Source: Euryarchaeota archaeon UBA605 (GTDB lineage Archaea; Thermoplasmatota; Poseidoniia; Poseidoniales; Thalassarchaeaceae). Taken from it: 64,000 nucleotides of DNA. The notes beneath the pieces are model-generated. The model was given only the letters and a program-made list of their open reading frames with translations. It was not told the DNA's origin and searched no databases. The position numbers and the translations under genes were made by a program. Location: assembly GCA_002504905.1 (NCBI GenBank), contig DATY01000029.1:85727-149726 (forward strand). The letters run 5' to 3'. Shown here piece after piece: positions 1 to 9,204 of this stretch (its first letter is position 1; each line of letters begins with the position of its first letter).

Positions 1-414
1 GAAATAGTTGGATTTATAGAAACAGAAGAAGGAATTGTATTAATTTCAAGAGCCGGTGGATTCGCAATTATGGATCAAAATTCAACTATAATCCAGAAAG
101 GAGTCTTGAGAATGCCAGAAATAATTACAGGATTCCAATATGAGAAAGGATGTGGGTGGTTCATTAAATTAAACGGAAAATATTTCGCAACTCTATCTTC
201 ATTGACTGAAGCGCCAAAAATTTATAAGATTTTAGGGCCAGTTTATGATGTGAAAAATATCGAAGGAGATTGGATATGGACTGGATGGAGGCACGATGGA
301 AAACTGGATAAAAATGGCGAATTGTCTATTAAATCTAGAGAAAACATTGGCGTTGGTATTATTGGAGATAATGTTCTAACAAATGATGGGAAATGGGAAA
401 AAATTAGAATTTAA
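1..414 (+). CDS. C-terminal part of an unknown protein (5' end outside window)
   Basis: The reading frame is open from the first base, so this is the 3' part of a longer gene; 137 residues are visible before the TAA. An internal ATG at 70 is probably not the start because the frame continues upstream without a stop. The visible part is rich in beta-prone residues, Trp and Gly, with short alternating segments (for example GWFIKLNGKYFATL and GDWIWTGWRHDG). That would suit a beta-propeller or beta-sandwich, but I recognise no family. The stop codon directly abuts the stop of the convergent ribosomal gene. Confidence 0.6.
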   Translation, partial: EIVGFIETEEGIVLISRAGGFAIMDQNSTIIQKGVLRMPEIITGFQYEKGCGWFIKLNGKYFATLSSLTEAPKIYKILGPVYDVKNIEGDWIWTGWRHDGKLDKNGELSIKSRENIGVGIIGDNVLTNDGKWEKIRI

Positions 415-594
415 TTACTCTTCTTCATCATTTGAATTATAACCACATTTGCCGCAGGATTTGCGATCTTCATGGATTGCCAAGAATACACCTGGGCCAC
501 AACCAGGCTCAGGACAAAACTCCGCCCGTTCTAGTTTGTCGCCATTAATCTTGTATTTTGACCACTTAGACTTTGGATTAGGTCCTTCTGCCAT
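415..594 (-). CDS. rps27ae: Ribosomal protein eS31 (S27ae)
   Basis: A 59-residue zinc-ribbon protein of the small ribosomal subunit. Translation of the minus strand gives the family layout: a basic N-terminus ([19 protein letters not shown]), a Cys pair in [13 protein letters not shown], an HEDR segment and a second Cys pair in CGKCGY. The first knuckle reads CPEPGC, slightly longer than the usual CxxC. The tail is acidic (NSNDEEE). The ATG overlaps the stop of rps24e by one base (TAATG), so the two are translationally coupled. It is the last gene of the rpo7-spt4-rps24e-rps27ae operon, a conserved archaeal order. Confidence 0.93.
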   Translation of the reverse strand: MAEGPNPKSKWSKYKINGDKLERAEFCPEPGCGPGVFLAIHEDRKSCGKCGYNSNDEEE

Positions 595-899
595 TATTCA
601 TCGCCTCCTGTTTCTTTTACTGCACGAGTCTTTTCATGCCTTTCGACAATAAATTTTGGTTCTAATGAGGCCGACTCTTCTGAATCATAAATTAAAGCAA
701 TTCCAGTGGTTAATGGCATTCCATATCTAGTATTAACATTCTTTACAAAAACTAATTCCTTTTTCGATCCAGGTTCCGCCTTAGCTGCTGCCGTAATCAT
801 TTCCGATAGAGTAGGTGTTGGAAGGTTTGCATGATTCCATTCAAATGTTAATTCAACCCTTCCGAGTAGTGGATTTTCTTTTCTGTCTATTATTTGCAT
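594..899 (-). CDS. rps24e: Ribosomal protein eS24
   Basis: A 101-residue small-subunit ribosomal protein. The eS24 signature is visible: N-terminal [15 protein letters not shown], the central [28 protein letters not shown] segment (read in pieces), and a charged C-terminus. Length and order match archaeal homologues. It sits between spt4 and rps27ae with a 14-base gap upstream and a one-base overlap downstream, so all are probably on one transcript. Confidence 0.93.
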   Translation of the reverse strand: MQIIDRKENPLLGRVELTFEWNHANLPTPTLSEMITAAAKAEPGSKKELVFVKNVNTRYGMPLTTGIALIYDSEESASLEPKFIVERHEKTRAVKETGGDE

Positions 900-913
900 A
901 TATTTTCCCTCCT

Positions 914-1132
914 TTATCTAATGTTTACCTTCAAAGCATAAGCGCCAGGATCATCTATATTCAGCCTTTTAGCAACTTCAGATCTTTTAGGATTAAGAAT
1001 TATCACATAACCCTGCCAGTCAGTGGTTACAGGAGCATTAGGGCACCATTTACAATTAACTGGATCTTTTTTATTTTCTGGTTCGGGGAGAATGCGATTA
1101 CATTCCCCGCAGGCAAATGGTTGCTTAGCCAT
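914..1132 (-). CDS. spt4: Transcription elongation factor Spt4 (RpoE'')
   Basis: A 72-residue zinc protein that partners Spt5 (NusG) on RNA polymerase. The start MAKQPFACGECNRILPEP gives the usual N-terminus; the frame runs 14 codons further upstream, but that part lies inside rpo7. Two Cys pairs (CGEC and CKWC) form the zinc site, followed by TTDWQGYVIILNPKRS and EVAKRL..PGAYALKV, which are the Spt4 core strands and helix. The ATG lies one base after the rpo7 stop. The rpo7-spt4 pairing is standard in archaea. Confidence 0.93.
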   Translation of the reverse strand: MAKQPFACGECNRILPEPENKKDPVNCKWCPNAPVTTDWQGYVIILNPKRSEVAKRLNIDDPGAYALKVNIR

Positions 1133-1133
1133 C

Positions 1134-1682
1134 TTAATCCTGCTCCTGTATCCACGAATATGCACCAAGTCCATCCATTTTACAATTCAAACCAATTTTA
1201 CTAGCTCTTGGATCGTTCTGATTAATCGCTTTGGAAACTACACGAGAGCGTATGTAAGAACCCTCTTCTAGATATTTTCCACTGGATGAACCTTCAATTC
1301 TCTTGACTCCTAAATTAACATTTATTGGCTCATCAAGAATCTGTGATTTATGCAATAAAGCCTCCATAGGGCCTATTCTTACGAATGCACCATATTCTGA
1401 AATCTCAGATGCATATCCATCTACAACTTCATTATTTTCCATGTTAAAAAGAAGAGCCTTGAACTTAACTCGTTGATATATCGCACCATCTCCATGGATA
1501 ATTTTTCCGCGACCCAAAGGTTCATGATCGAATGTTAAAACTGTATAATTTTCATCTGGATCGAAGCGACCTTCAAATGCATCATTTGCCAACTCATCGA
1601 TATGGTCAACTAGGTTACGCCCTGCACGAATATATTCTGCAGGTATTCTTATTGTATCTTCGCGGGTAACTATGCTGTACAT
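1134..1682 (-). CDS. rpo7: RNA polymerase subunit Rpo7 (RpoE')
   Basis: A 182-residue RPB7-like stalk subunit of archaeal RNA polymerase. It has an N-terminal RNP-like domain (MYSIVTREDTIRIPAEYI...) and a C-terminal S1/OB domain beginning near residue 82 (EVVDGYASEISEYGAFVRIGP). The GAFVRIGP and DEPINV segments are typical. It is the first gene of the operon; its promoter must lie in the 241-base gap up to the divergent giant-protein gene, where hairpins suggest an RNA gene or long leader. Confidence 0.95.
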   Translation of the reverse strand: MYSIVTREDTIRIPAEYIRAGRNLVDHIDELANDAFEGRFDPDENYTVLTFDHEPLGRGKIIHGDGAIYQRVKFKALLFNMENNEVVDGYASEISEYGAFVRIGPMEALLHKSQILDEPINVNLGVKRIEGSSSGKYLEEGSYIRSRVVSKAINQNDPRASKIGLNCKMDGLGAYSWIQEQD

Positions 1683-1698
1683 GTTTTTTCCTCCATTT

Positions 1699-1909
1699 AA
1701 CGGACTGCTCCGAGGTTTGTCGGAGGAAGGCAGAAAGACCCCCCGTCCCTCATCGGCAAAGCCTCCAGAGGAGAAGTCCGTTGAGTCGCCGACTTACCAC
1801 CCCTGTATAAGCGCAACGGATGAAAAATGACTTCGGAAAATCAGATTTACCCCACAGACCGTAGGTCTGGATGATAGTTTAGTGCGAATGTTCAAGTGGG
1901 TATTGAACC
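1699..1909. ncRNA. Candidate structured RNA between rpo7 and the giant-protein gene
   Basis: This gap is clearly GC-richer than the surrounding genes and holds several inverted repeats. AACGGACT (1699-1706) pairs with AGTCCGTT (1775-1782). Inside it, TCCGA (1709-1713) pairs with TCGGA (1720-1724), extended by CTGC/GCAG around a GGAAG bulge. CTCC/GGAG (1763-1773) is a small hairpin. CAGACC pairs with GGTCTG (1855-1868) and GTTCAA with TTGAAC (1890-1907). I could not fit RNase P, SRP or 5S consensus blocks with confidence, and the strand is undecided. A missing single-copy RNA such as RNase P or SRP RNA is the natural candidate, but a riboregulator or leader cannot be excluded. Confidence 0.45.
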
Positions 1910-1938
1910 CCATTTAGACCCTGATGCGAGGGTTCACT

Positions 1939-4900
1939 ATGTCAAATCAATTAAACAAAGTTACTATTTGTTTGGTAATGACATCTCTATTAGTGCTAAT
2001 GCCTCATTCAGGATTATTATCAAATTATGGAGACTATAGTGATGAAATTAAAGAAAAAAGAATTAACTCATCTTCTTCTGATTCTGATTCGTTATGGGTA
2101 GATGGTGGGCAACCTTGGCCCCAGCCAGGTAGAACTTCTGGTAGAGAATCCACTCCGCCCAATCATGGACCTGATGGAGGAGCAGGATTGGGTGCTCCAG
2201 ATAATATTACAGAATTACAGTCGATAGTAGACCCTGTAATCAACTGGCAATATAGCAATTATATTTATTCTACAGATGCGTTTGCTACTCCAATTGCTGA
2301 CCTATCTGAATCAATTGTATCCGACGAAGATTCTGATGAAAGATGTGGAGGAGACTCATTATTCACTGTAATCATACAAACAGAAGATGTTGGAGGAAGC
2401 TTGCATAGTTTCCTTAGAATAATAGAAGGAGAAGATGCAGATCTTGCCTGGGAAGTTGACCTAGGAGAAACTGATGAAATTAAGGCATCTCCAGTAGTTG
2501 TAGATTTAGACTATGATGGGAAGCAAGAAATTCTTGTTTCCTTTGATTTAAGTGGAACATTCTATGTCAAAGGTTATTCTCCTGAATTAGTTTGTTCAGT
2601 AACCGGTTGGTCACCAGGAGGTAGTCATGTCACTGAATTATTGTGGACATACTCAGATTCTACGTTAATGATTGGAAGTACTGATGGCCCTTACGTCAGT
2701 AATGCGTATGGCGGACACAAGCCTACTGCCCAGCCTCTACTTGCAGATCTAGACTTGGATGGAACAGCGGAATTAGTACTTTCATTAATTGAGAAAAATT
2801 CTGAAGAACCAGTAATCTTAGCATTAGATATCACCGGGACTTCTGCAACCTCCATATGGGAGAAAACATTGGATAAAGGAACACATCCATCAGATCCAAC
2901 ATTTGTACAAACTGATGAAAATACTGCTTTCGTGATTTTAACTTCTGTTCAGAGTTCTACAAGTGCAATGTGGCTGTGGAAACTTGATGCAGCGGATGGT
3001 GACTCAAATTGGGATGGGAAATCATTGGAAAATCTAAATAATTTTGATTCCAATGTACCTCACATTAGGCTTCCAGGACCTGTGATTGCAAATTTAGATT
3101 CTGATGACGCTATGGAGATGGTGGTTACAATACCATCTGATTTTGACGGTAGTAGTGCAGCATATGGTGCTGAATATTACGGTATTGAAATTAGCGATGG
3201 TACAAAAATTTGGGATTTTGAGGCCTCAAACGGTTATGCGGATTCTGCACCTATAGTTATTGATACTGATGAAGACGGAGATCATGACAGAGTTTGTTGG
3301 ATTACTTGGACTACTAACAGTTGGAACACGAATAGAGATGGTTTCGCAGGATGTCATGATGACACTGACGGAACCAATCCTCAAGAAGCATGGAGTAAAG
3401 AAATTCTTGAACCACAAGGAGCGCCGAATGACGGAATTGCAGTTTCTTCACCTATTTGGATGAATATAGATGACTCTGACGAACCAGAATTAATTGTGCC
3501 ATATGGTAGAGAATTAAGGGCTTATGATGGAGAATTAGGAACTATGGCTGGAATAAACTCTTTCTGGAGTGAACCAATTGCAATTAACCATAGACTTTGG
3601 GCATCACCATCATTAGCAGATATTGATGGAGATGCAACTTTAGATTTAATTCTTGGAGATACCGTCATTTCAAATCAAGTAGCTGATATAAGGCCTCAAT
3701 TGGATGGAAGAAGCATAGAGTTCAGCCCAGTTGCTCCAGACCCAGGAGAAATGGTAACTATCACAGTATCTTTTGAAAATTCAGGTACCGCAGAAACTGA
3801 TGAGGATTCAGATGTTATCTTATATGCTGATAATCAGATCATAGCTCAAGAAAGATTTGGGAATATGCAACCTGTTGATCCAACAGGTTCAGGTTCTCTA
3901 TCTACATTTACTGTAGAATGGTCAGGAAATCTAGGTGAACATGAATTCAAACTAGTTTTAGACCCTTACAGGAACATTACACAATCTAGATACGATAATG
4001 ATATTCATATTACGACATTGAGCATAGTTAATCCATATAATGCTAGTTTTGAGATCCCCACTGAACCAACCGTTGTCACACCCGGTGAAAACTCACTATT
4101 TACTCCAAATATTCGTTCTACAGGTAGGTTAGCAGGAATATGGAGCCTATCCGTAGACGACACAAATCTACCGGAAGGATGGACGTGGAGCGATGAAACT
4201 ACTGATGGCTTAGATTCAATTCAGATAGGAGTTGGGCAAATATGGAGTCCGAATCTGAGAATATTTGCACCGAGTGATGCATTAGGTTCTGACTCGGGTT
4301 ACTTGACCCTAACATTAACTTTAGATGACGATAACAATGTTTCAATCTCTGCACTAGCAGCGGTGGAAGCAAATAGAACTAGAGGTCTCTCAATTAGAGG
4401 GCCCGATGGGACTGCAAATACTCATGGATATGGTCTAACTGGAGAATACGCAGAGGCATGGATACTAATTCATAATTTAGGAAATGCATTGGAAAATCAA
4501 ATTATTATGTCTTGGGATACAACTTCATGGGGTAATGATCTGAAATTATATGATTTAGAAGGAAATCAAATTCCTGCTCTAACTCTAGAACCAGATGAGA
4601 TAATTTATGTCACTGCAAGACTGGATGTACCTAGTAATGCAAATTTGGGAGATTCAGTTAGTACACCTCTAGAAATGTGTGTTAGCGAGAATATATGTCA
4701 AACAATCGATATCTCATTCACCGCTACTGGCGTGACCACAGATGTACATCAGAGAACCGTTCCCGGCAGGACATTGTCATGGGATATTTCAGCAGACATG
4801 CCTGTTGGGGAGAATCAACTTGAATGGTCTATGAATGATGCAGGATTAGTGATTCCAGGATGGTCTTGGAGTACGACCGGCGATTTAGAAATAGTTGATG

Positions 4901-7587
4901 AATTACTAATTCTTACTAGATCAGGGTCATCAAGAGTCTATGGAACAATAATATTGAATTTACCTAATGATGCTCCTCCATCATACCATACATTCATTGA
5001 ACAAAGTAGTCAATCAACAGATCATATCTTACAATTCTCACTCGAAGTATTACAAATTTATCGAGCTGATTTGACAATTACTTCTCCAATAGAACAACCA
5101 TATGAAGTTGAAGTTGAGGAAGATGTTCTAGTTATGATAAAGTTAGAGAATCCAGGAAATGGATTCGATACTTTCATATTAAGTTCAGAACTAGTTACAA
5201 ACCTCAATAATGAGGAAGAATTTGAAGTAACAGTTTCATTTACTAGCAGTACAGTGTCGTTGGGTCCTGGAAGTCTTCAAACAATCCCAGTAATAGTTAG
5301 CCTACCAGAGAATACTCCGGCAAATACAGAAATCGAAATTCTGATTATCATGACATCTCAGGGAAATCAAAGTGTAGAAGATTCGGAAATTATTTCACTC
5401 TCAGCGAAACAAGACCATAGGTGGGAGATAAATGGGGAGTACCTAGGGATTAATCTCAGAAATAGCACTATAATAACATCTCCAGGAGAGTTAGGAGAAG
5501 TGATCTTGAATGCTAAGAATATTGGAAATCTAGAAGACGATATTTCTCTTGAAACATCAATCAATATCATATATTCAGGTTCTGATGATTCACGAGGATG
5601 GAATGCTTCTGGGACGGCAATTCAAGGTGTTGGAGTTAATGAAACTGGAAATCCTTCTGTATCTTGGTCGGTGCCTAATGGTGCTTGGAATGGAACAATA
5701 ATGCAAATTACGGTAAATGCTAACGCTAGAGGAGAGATTGTAGATACAATAATCTTCGATGTAGAAGTACCTCATATCAAGGAATGGAGGGCGATTTCAA
5801 GTCAAGTTGATTTAGAAATTGATCCAGGGGGTTCATCAATTGATATCGAGATAATGCAATTGGGCAATTCGCCATCAAATGCATATTCAAATGTATATGT
5901 GAATGGTTCAAATGACTGGATAGTTGAGACACCAGAAGAATTGCCAGTTTTATCTCCGGGAGAAAGTGCATTCATGACATTGAATATCACACCCCCAGAA
6001 AATGCCCAACATGGTAAAACTGTTGAGCTACATATCAGACTTAGAGAAGGCAACTCGTTATCTGAAACTATAGTTCCGTTAAGAGTTGCTGTAATTCACC
6101 AATTTGATTTATCAGGTCAAGGACCATGGGTTGTTTCAGAACATGGAGGTTTTCCTCATGCAACATTACTCAATGAAGGAAATGCTCCAACTACTATTAC
6201 AATTAATGTTAGAAGTTTACCATCTGGATGGGAAGTAACAGGTGAAACAACTACTGTATTAGCAGTTGGAGAACTAAAAGGACTTCCTATTGAATTGATA
6301 CCAGATTCAAATTGGGATGGAAGTACGTACACAATAAAAATAGAAGCTATTGATGATTTAGGCAATGTTGATGAAATATTACTAGATACTGTAAAACAAA
6401 ATTATTCTTGGGCAATGTCCCCCATTATTACAATGATTAGTGGCGATAATACTCTGTTAAAGATTCATGGAACAGATTCTGAATCTTCTGTTATTGATGG
6501 AAGTCAAGGATTACTGAACTGGGAGGGCAGTGGTGGTTGGTTATGGTTAGCCTCTCAGTCTGTCCAAGATGGAGAAATAACCATTGATTCAAATGAAGGA
6601 TTAGTTTATTCTTCTTACATTTCTGAGGAGGTTAGCAGAGAAGGTAATTGTTTCTTATTAGGACAACAGGGCGACATTACTGCATATTGTAGTATTTTCA
6701 ATGGAACTGGAAATTTTGACTACACCTTGATGTTAATTGATGATAATGGAAAACTTCTAGACTCTTACTCAAATACATTGGAGCATAACGCTTCTCTAGA
6801 AAGATTGAATCTAACTGCTACTAATTGGAATCCAGAACCAGGAAAAAGAAGTCTGATTTTGAGGGCTCTGGACTCCAGAGGCATAGAGTTCATTAGTACA
6901 GAAAAAGAATTTGAAATCCGGAGAAGTGATTGGAATATAGGCCTAACAGGAATTGAACTGGTAGGGACTGGAAGTAATCAGCAAGTTCAAATCACAACTA
7001 TTAGAGAAAATCAAAATCTTCTTACTAACGCAGATTGCTTACTTGAAGTAAGAATACCCTCACAAGGATATAATGAAAAACATATTATGGACCCCTCGGC
7101 TGTCTATTTCTTACCTAAAATAGATCGTCCGAATAATATTCCTGATGGAGATGAATTGATAGTACAATTTAGTTGTGCATTCCCATGGGATATTGAATCA
7201 GACTCAACAGATAATGAACAGAGAATAATTTTGACAGAAGGATCGGATGAAAATGATGGAATCGAAGATTTAGAGACAGGGATAGCAGCAGCAGCTTTGG
7301 TAATCGGAGTTTCTATAGCATTAGCTTGGTTAGTGAAAAATCATAGGGAAAGAAAAGAAATGATGGAAATGACTGAGAAAGCAATAAAACAGCATTTATC
7401 AAATAAGAAGAATACAATAAGTAACGTAGCAGAGCAGAAAGAGAAAACGGATCAAGAGGCTGTCGATATTATTGAGAATGTGACTGAAGAAATAATGGAA
7501 ACAGTCGAAAATAAAGAAGAAAAAATAGAAGATGAAGAAGAATTAGATGAATTCGAACTCAGACTGAGAAGACTGGGTAAGTTGTAA
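1939..7587 (+). CDS. Giant secreted FG-GAP/CARDB protein with C-terminal membrane anchor
   Basis: About 1882 residues. The start at 1939 is preferred to the ATG at 1924 because GAGGG lies six bases upstream and it places the hydrophobic signal segment (ICLVMTSLLVLM) near the N-terminus. The first third holds calcium-binding FG-GAP-like turns: DLDYDGKQEILVS, DLDLDGTAELVLS, NLDSDDAMEMVV, DTDEDGDHDRV, DIDGDATLDLILGD, as in a beta-propeller. A CARDB-like Ig domain follows (VSFENSGTAETDED), then a long string of Ig-like NEW3-type repeats with phrases such as LENPGNGFD, NAKNIGNLEDD and LLNEGNAPTT. A membrane helix lies near residues 1780-1802, then a basic stop-transfer and a long acidic coiled tail on the cytoplasmic side. 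It is probably a cell-surface adhesin or structural protein; no catalytic domain was recognised. Confidence 0.85.
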   Translation: MSNQLNKVTICLVMTSLLVLMPHSGLLSNYGDYSDEIKEKRINSSSSDSDSLWVDGGQPWPQPGRTSGRESTPPNHGPDGGAGLGAPDNITELQSIVDPVINWQYSNYIYSTDAFATPIADLSESIVSDEDSDERCGGDSLFTVIIQTEDVGGSLHSFLRIIEGEDADLAWEVDLGETDEIKASPVVVDLDYDGKQEILVSFDLSGTFYVKGYSPELVCSVTGWSPGGSHVTELLWTYSDSTLMIGSTDGPYVSNAYGGHKPTAQPLLADLDLDGTAELVLSLIEKNSEEPVILALDITGTSATSIWEKTLDKGTHPSDPTFVQTDENTAFVILTSVQSSTSAMWLWKLDAADGDSNWDGKSLENLNNFDSNVPHIRLPGPVIANLDSDDAMEMVVTIPSDFDGSSAAYGAEYYGIEISDGTKIWDFEASNGYADSAPIVIDTDEDGDHDRVCWITWTTNSWNTNRDGFAGCHDDTDGTNPQEAWSKEILEPQGAPNDGIAVSSPIWMNIDDSDEPELIVPYGRELRAYDGELGTMAGINSFWSEPIAINHRLWASPSLADIDGDATLDLILGDTVISNQVADIRPQLDGRSIEFSPVAPDPGEMVTITVSFENSGTAETDEDSDVILYADNQIIAQERFGNMQPVDPTGSGSLSTFTVEWSGNLGEHEFKLVLDPYRNITQSRYDNDIHITTLSIVNPYNASFEIPTEPTVVTPGENSLFTPNIRSTGRLAGIWSLSVDDTNLPEGWTWSDETTDGLDSIQIGVGQIWSPNLRIFAPSDALGSDSGYLTLTLTLDDDNNVSISALAAVEANRTRGLSIRGPDGTANTHGYGLTGEYAEAWILIHNLGNALENQIIMSWDTTSWGNDLKLYDLEGNQIPALTLEPDEIIYVTARLDVPSNANLGDSVSTPLEMCVSENICQTIDISFTATGVTTDVHQRTVPGRTLSWDISADMPVGENQLEWSMNDAGLVIPGWSWSTTGDLEIVDELLILTRSGSSRVYGTIILNLPNDAPPSYHTFIEQSSQSTDHILQFSLEVLQIYRADLTITSPIEQPYEVEVEEDVLVMIKLENPGNGFDTFILSSELVTNLNNEEEFEVTVSFTSSTVSLGPGSLQTIPVIVSLPENTPANTEIEILIIMTSQGNQSVEDSEIISLSAKQDHRWEINGEYLGINLRNSTIITSPGELGEVILNAKNIGNLEDDISLETSINIIYSGSDDSRGWNASGTAIQGVGVNETGNPSVSWSVPNGAWNGTIMQITVNANARGEIVDTIIFDVEVPHIKEWRAISSQVDLEIDPGGSSIDIEIMQLGNSPSNAYSNVYVNGSNDWIVETPEELPVLSPGESAFMTLNITPPENAQHGKTVELHIRLREGNSLSETIVPLRVAVIHQFDLSGQGPWVVSEHGGFPHATLLNEGNAPTTITINVRSLPSGWEVTGETTTVLAVGELKGLPIELIPDSNWDGSTYTIKIEAIDDLGNVDEILLDTVKQNYSWAMSPIITMISGDNTLLKIHGTDSESSVIDGSQGLLNWEGSGGWLWLASQSVQDGEITIDSNEGLVYSSYISEEVSREGNCFLLGQQGDITAYCSIFNGTGNFDYTLMLIDDNGKLLDSYSNTLEHNASLERLNLTATNWNPEPGKRSLILRALDSRGIEFISTEKEFEIRRSDWNIGLTGIELVGTGSNQQVQITTIRENQNLLTNADCLLEVRIPSQGYNEKHIMDPSAVYFLPKIDRPNNIPDGDELIVQFSCAFPWDIESDSTDNEQRIILTEGSDENDGIEDLETGIAAAALVIGVSIALAWLVKNHRERKEMMEMTEKAIKQHLSNKKNTISNVAEQKEKTDQEAVDIIENVTEEIMETVENKEEKIEDEEELDEFELRLRRLGKL

Positions 7588-7605
7588 AAAATTGGGGTTT
7601 TAAAA

Positions 7606-8232
7606 ATGGGCGAATATATACCACCATCGGCTTTTTATACATTTGATCCGATTAGATATGATCCAATTTTGTTAATAGAACCAATCCTATCATCTATAGG
7701 TGGAGATCATAAAGAAATTAAGAAAATAGTTCAATATTCTAATGAAATAAAAAATCTGATTGAGGGGAAAGAATCACCATATGATCATTCTACAATGTTA
7801 TTCCTAACTGCAATAGATTGGAAGGAGGGAGGAGGAACTCCGGAGCCCCTAGATAACGGAATTGCAAGAGATAGAATTGGTAGATTCCCCAGCGATACCG
7901 GAAATGCGATAGAATACATTCTTGAATTTACTAAAGAGAAAGAAGGAGAATTCTTTTTTCATGAATTACTGATAAAATTGACTAATGGATTATCTCCTGA
8001 AAATCTCGGAGAAGAAGGATTTGATAGAGGATTTGCCGGCATGGAACTTCTAGGATGGATAAATCATGAAGAAGTGGGACTACTATTACGTTCAATGCAA
8101 AGTGGTAAATGGATTATTAAATCTAAGGAAACAATTGACGGAGGTGTTAGAGACTCACTGCGTCACTTACAGACATTACTAAAGGCTGCAAATAGAAGGA
8201 AGTGCGGTATTTTAATGCGTAGACATCATTAA
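7606..8232 (+). CDS. Conserved-looking protein of unknown function
   Basis: A 208-residue soluble protein starting 18 bases after the giant gene and ending exactly where convergent purC ends. It is acidic in the first two thirds with Gly-rich turns (DWKEGGGTPEPLDNG), and has a basic C-terminus (KAANRRKCGILMRRHH). No signal peptide, membrane helix or known motif was recognised. The close spacing suggests co-transcription with the upstream surface protein, but that is the only hint of role. Confidence 0.65.
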   Translation: MGEYIPPSAFYTFDPIRYDPILLIEPILSSIGGDHKEIKKIVQYSNEIKNLIEGKESPYDHSTMLFLTAIDWKEGGGTPEPLDNGIARDRIGRFPSDTGNAIEYILEFTKEKEGEFFFHELLIKLTNGLSPENLGEEGFDRGFAGMELLGWINHEEVGLLLRSMQSGKWIIKSKETIDGGVRDSLRHLQTLLKAANRRKCGILMRRHH

Positions 8233-9162
8233 TCAGAATTGATTTCCAGTTAATCTCGTATACATATCTGAATACAAATCTGCTGTCTTGTCAATTATCT
8301 CTTGAGGTAAAGCAGGTATTGGTGGTTCTTCCGTACCTTCTTCTCTAGCTTTATACAATTCATTATGATGCCCTGTAGAAAGATAATGTCCTCGTACAAA
8401 CTCTTTCGAAAGTTGAACTATTTCTCCTTCCTTATATTTCTCAGCGTCCCACCATCGATCTTCATCTAAAGTTCCGAAGGAGTCTACCAGTACAGGGACA
8501 CGATTGACCCCTAATGCAAATTCTTTTTTGCCATCAACATGAATCAATCCTCTTTTACCAGCTTCTGTTTCAATAATTTTATCGACTTGAACCACAATTG
8601 AAAGTATCGAATCGAACTCCTCATCTGTCAAATTAGAAATTTCTAAGGCTTCTTTCCTATCTAACAGTCTATCAAACTTCTCAAACTTGGTTGAAACCTC
8701 CAGATAAGGTTCGGGCAATTTGATTCCTTCATACAGAGCTGTACCTGGCTCAAAACCAAACTCTTCAGCAGAAGCATCTCCTCTTTCATATCTTCTCCAA
8801 CCAGAGCCGGCAAGATAATGTCTGCAAATTACTTCAAGAGGGACGAATACATTTTCTTGATTTTTTGAGATTGCCCCAGGCTCTCTAATCACGTCAAAAC
8901 GACGAGCTCTAACACGATCAGGAGCATTCATTTCAATTACATGTGTATCGCATATACCCGCCTTCTCAACTAATTCGAACCAGTAACAAGAAGTTCTATT
9001 CAATGATTCACCTTTCCTAGGAATTAAACTTGGTATTATTTGATCGAAAACACTAATTTGATCAGTGTATCGAAATTCAATGATATCCGGATCCTCAGTA
9101 CTCCATACTTGCTTTACTTTGCCATGATACAACATCTCTACCATGCCTCTGTTCGGTAGCAT
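8233..9162 (-). CDS. purC: Phosphoribosylaminoimidazole-succinocarboxamide synthase
   Basis: SAICAR synthetase joins CAIR and aspartate using ATP in purine synthesis. The family landmarks are present: YHGKVKQVW near the N-terminus (the ATP-binding hairpin), SVFDQIIPSLIPRKGESLNRTS, PLEVICRHYLAGSGWRRY, and GLIHVDGKKEFALG followed by VLVDSFGTLDEDRWW. Met1, Met7 and Met10 are all possible starts; homologues usually begin close to the last. The stop abuts that of the convergent upstream gene. Confidence 0.95.
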   Translation of the reverse strand: MLPNRGMVEMLYHGKVKQVWSTEDPDIIEFRYTDQISVFDQIIPSLIPRKGESLNRTSCYWFELVEKAGICDTHVIEMNAPDRVRARRFDVIREPGAISKNQENVFVPLEVICRHYLAGSGWRRYERGDASAEEFGFEPGTALYEGIKLPEPYLEVSTKFEKFDRLLDRKEALEISNLTDEEFDSILSIVVQVDKIIETEAGKRGLIHVDGKKEFALGVNRVPVLVDSFGTLDEDRWWDAEKYKEGEIVQLSKEFVRGHYLSTGHHNELYKAREEGTEEPPIPALPQEIIDKTADLYSDMYTRLTGNQF

Positions 9163-9204
9163 TAACCCAATGAATATTACTAATGAATAATCAGAAAAAA
9201 AAAA

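Noticed and set aside
449..652. Plus-strand open frame of 67 codons over the rps27ae region
   Set aside because: It is a shadow of eS31 and eS24 on the minus strand and has no family resemblance.
815..1271. Plus-strand frames opposite spt4 and rpo7
   Set aside because: The minus strand holds clear Spt4 and Rpo7 coding; the plus frames lack motifs or ribosome binding sites.
1683..1923. RNase P, SRP or 5S RNA assignment
   Set aside because: Partial resemblances (AGAGGAGAAGTCC, CGGAGCAG on the other strand) did not fit the full conserved blocks, so it is left as unassigned RNA.
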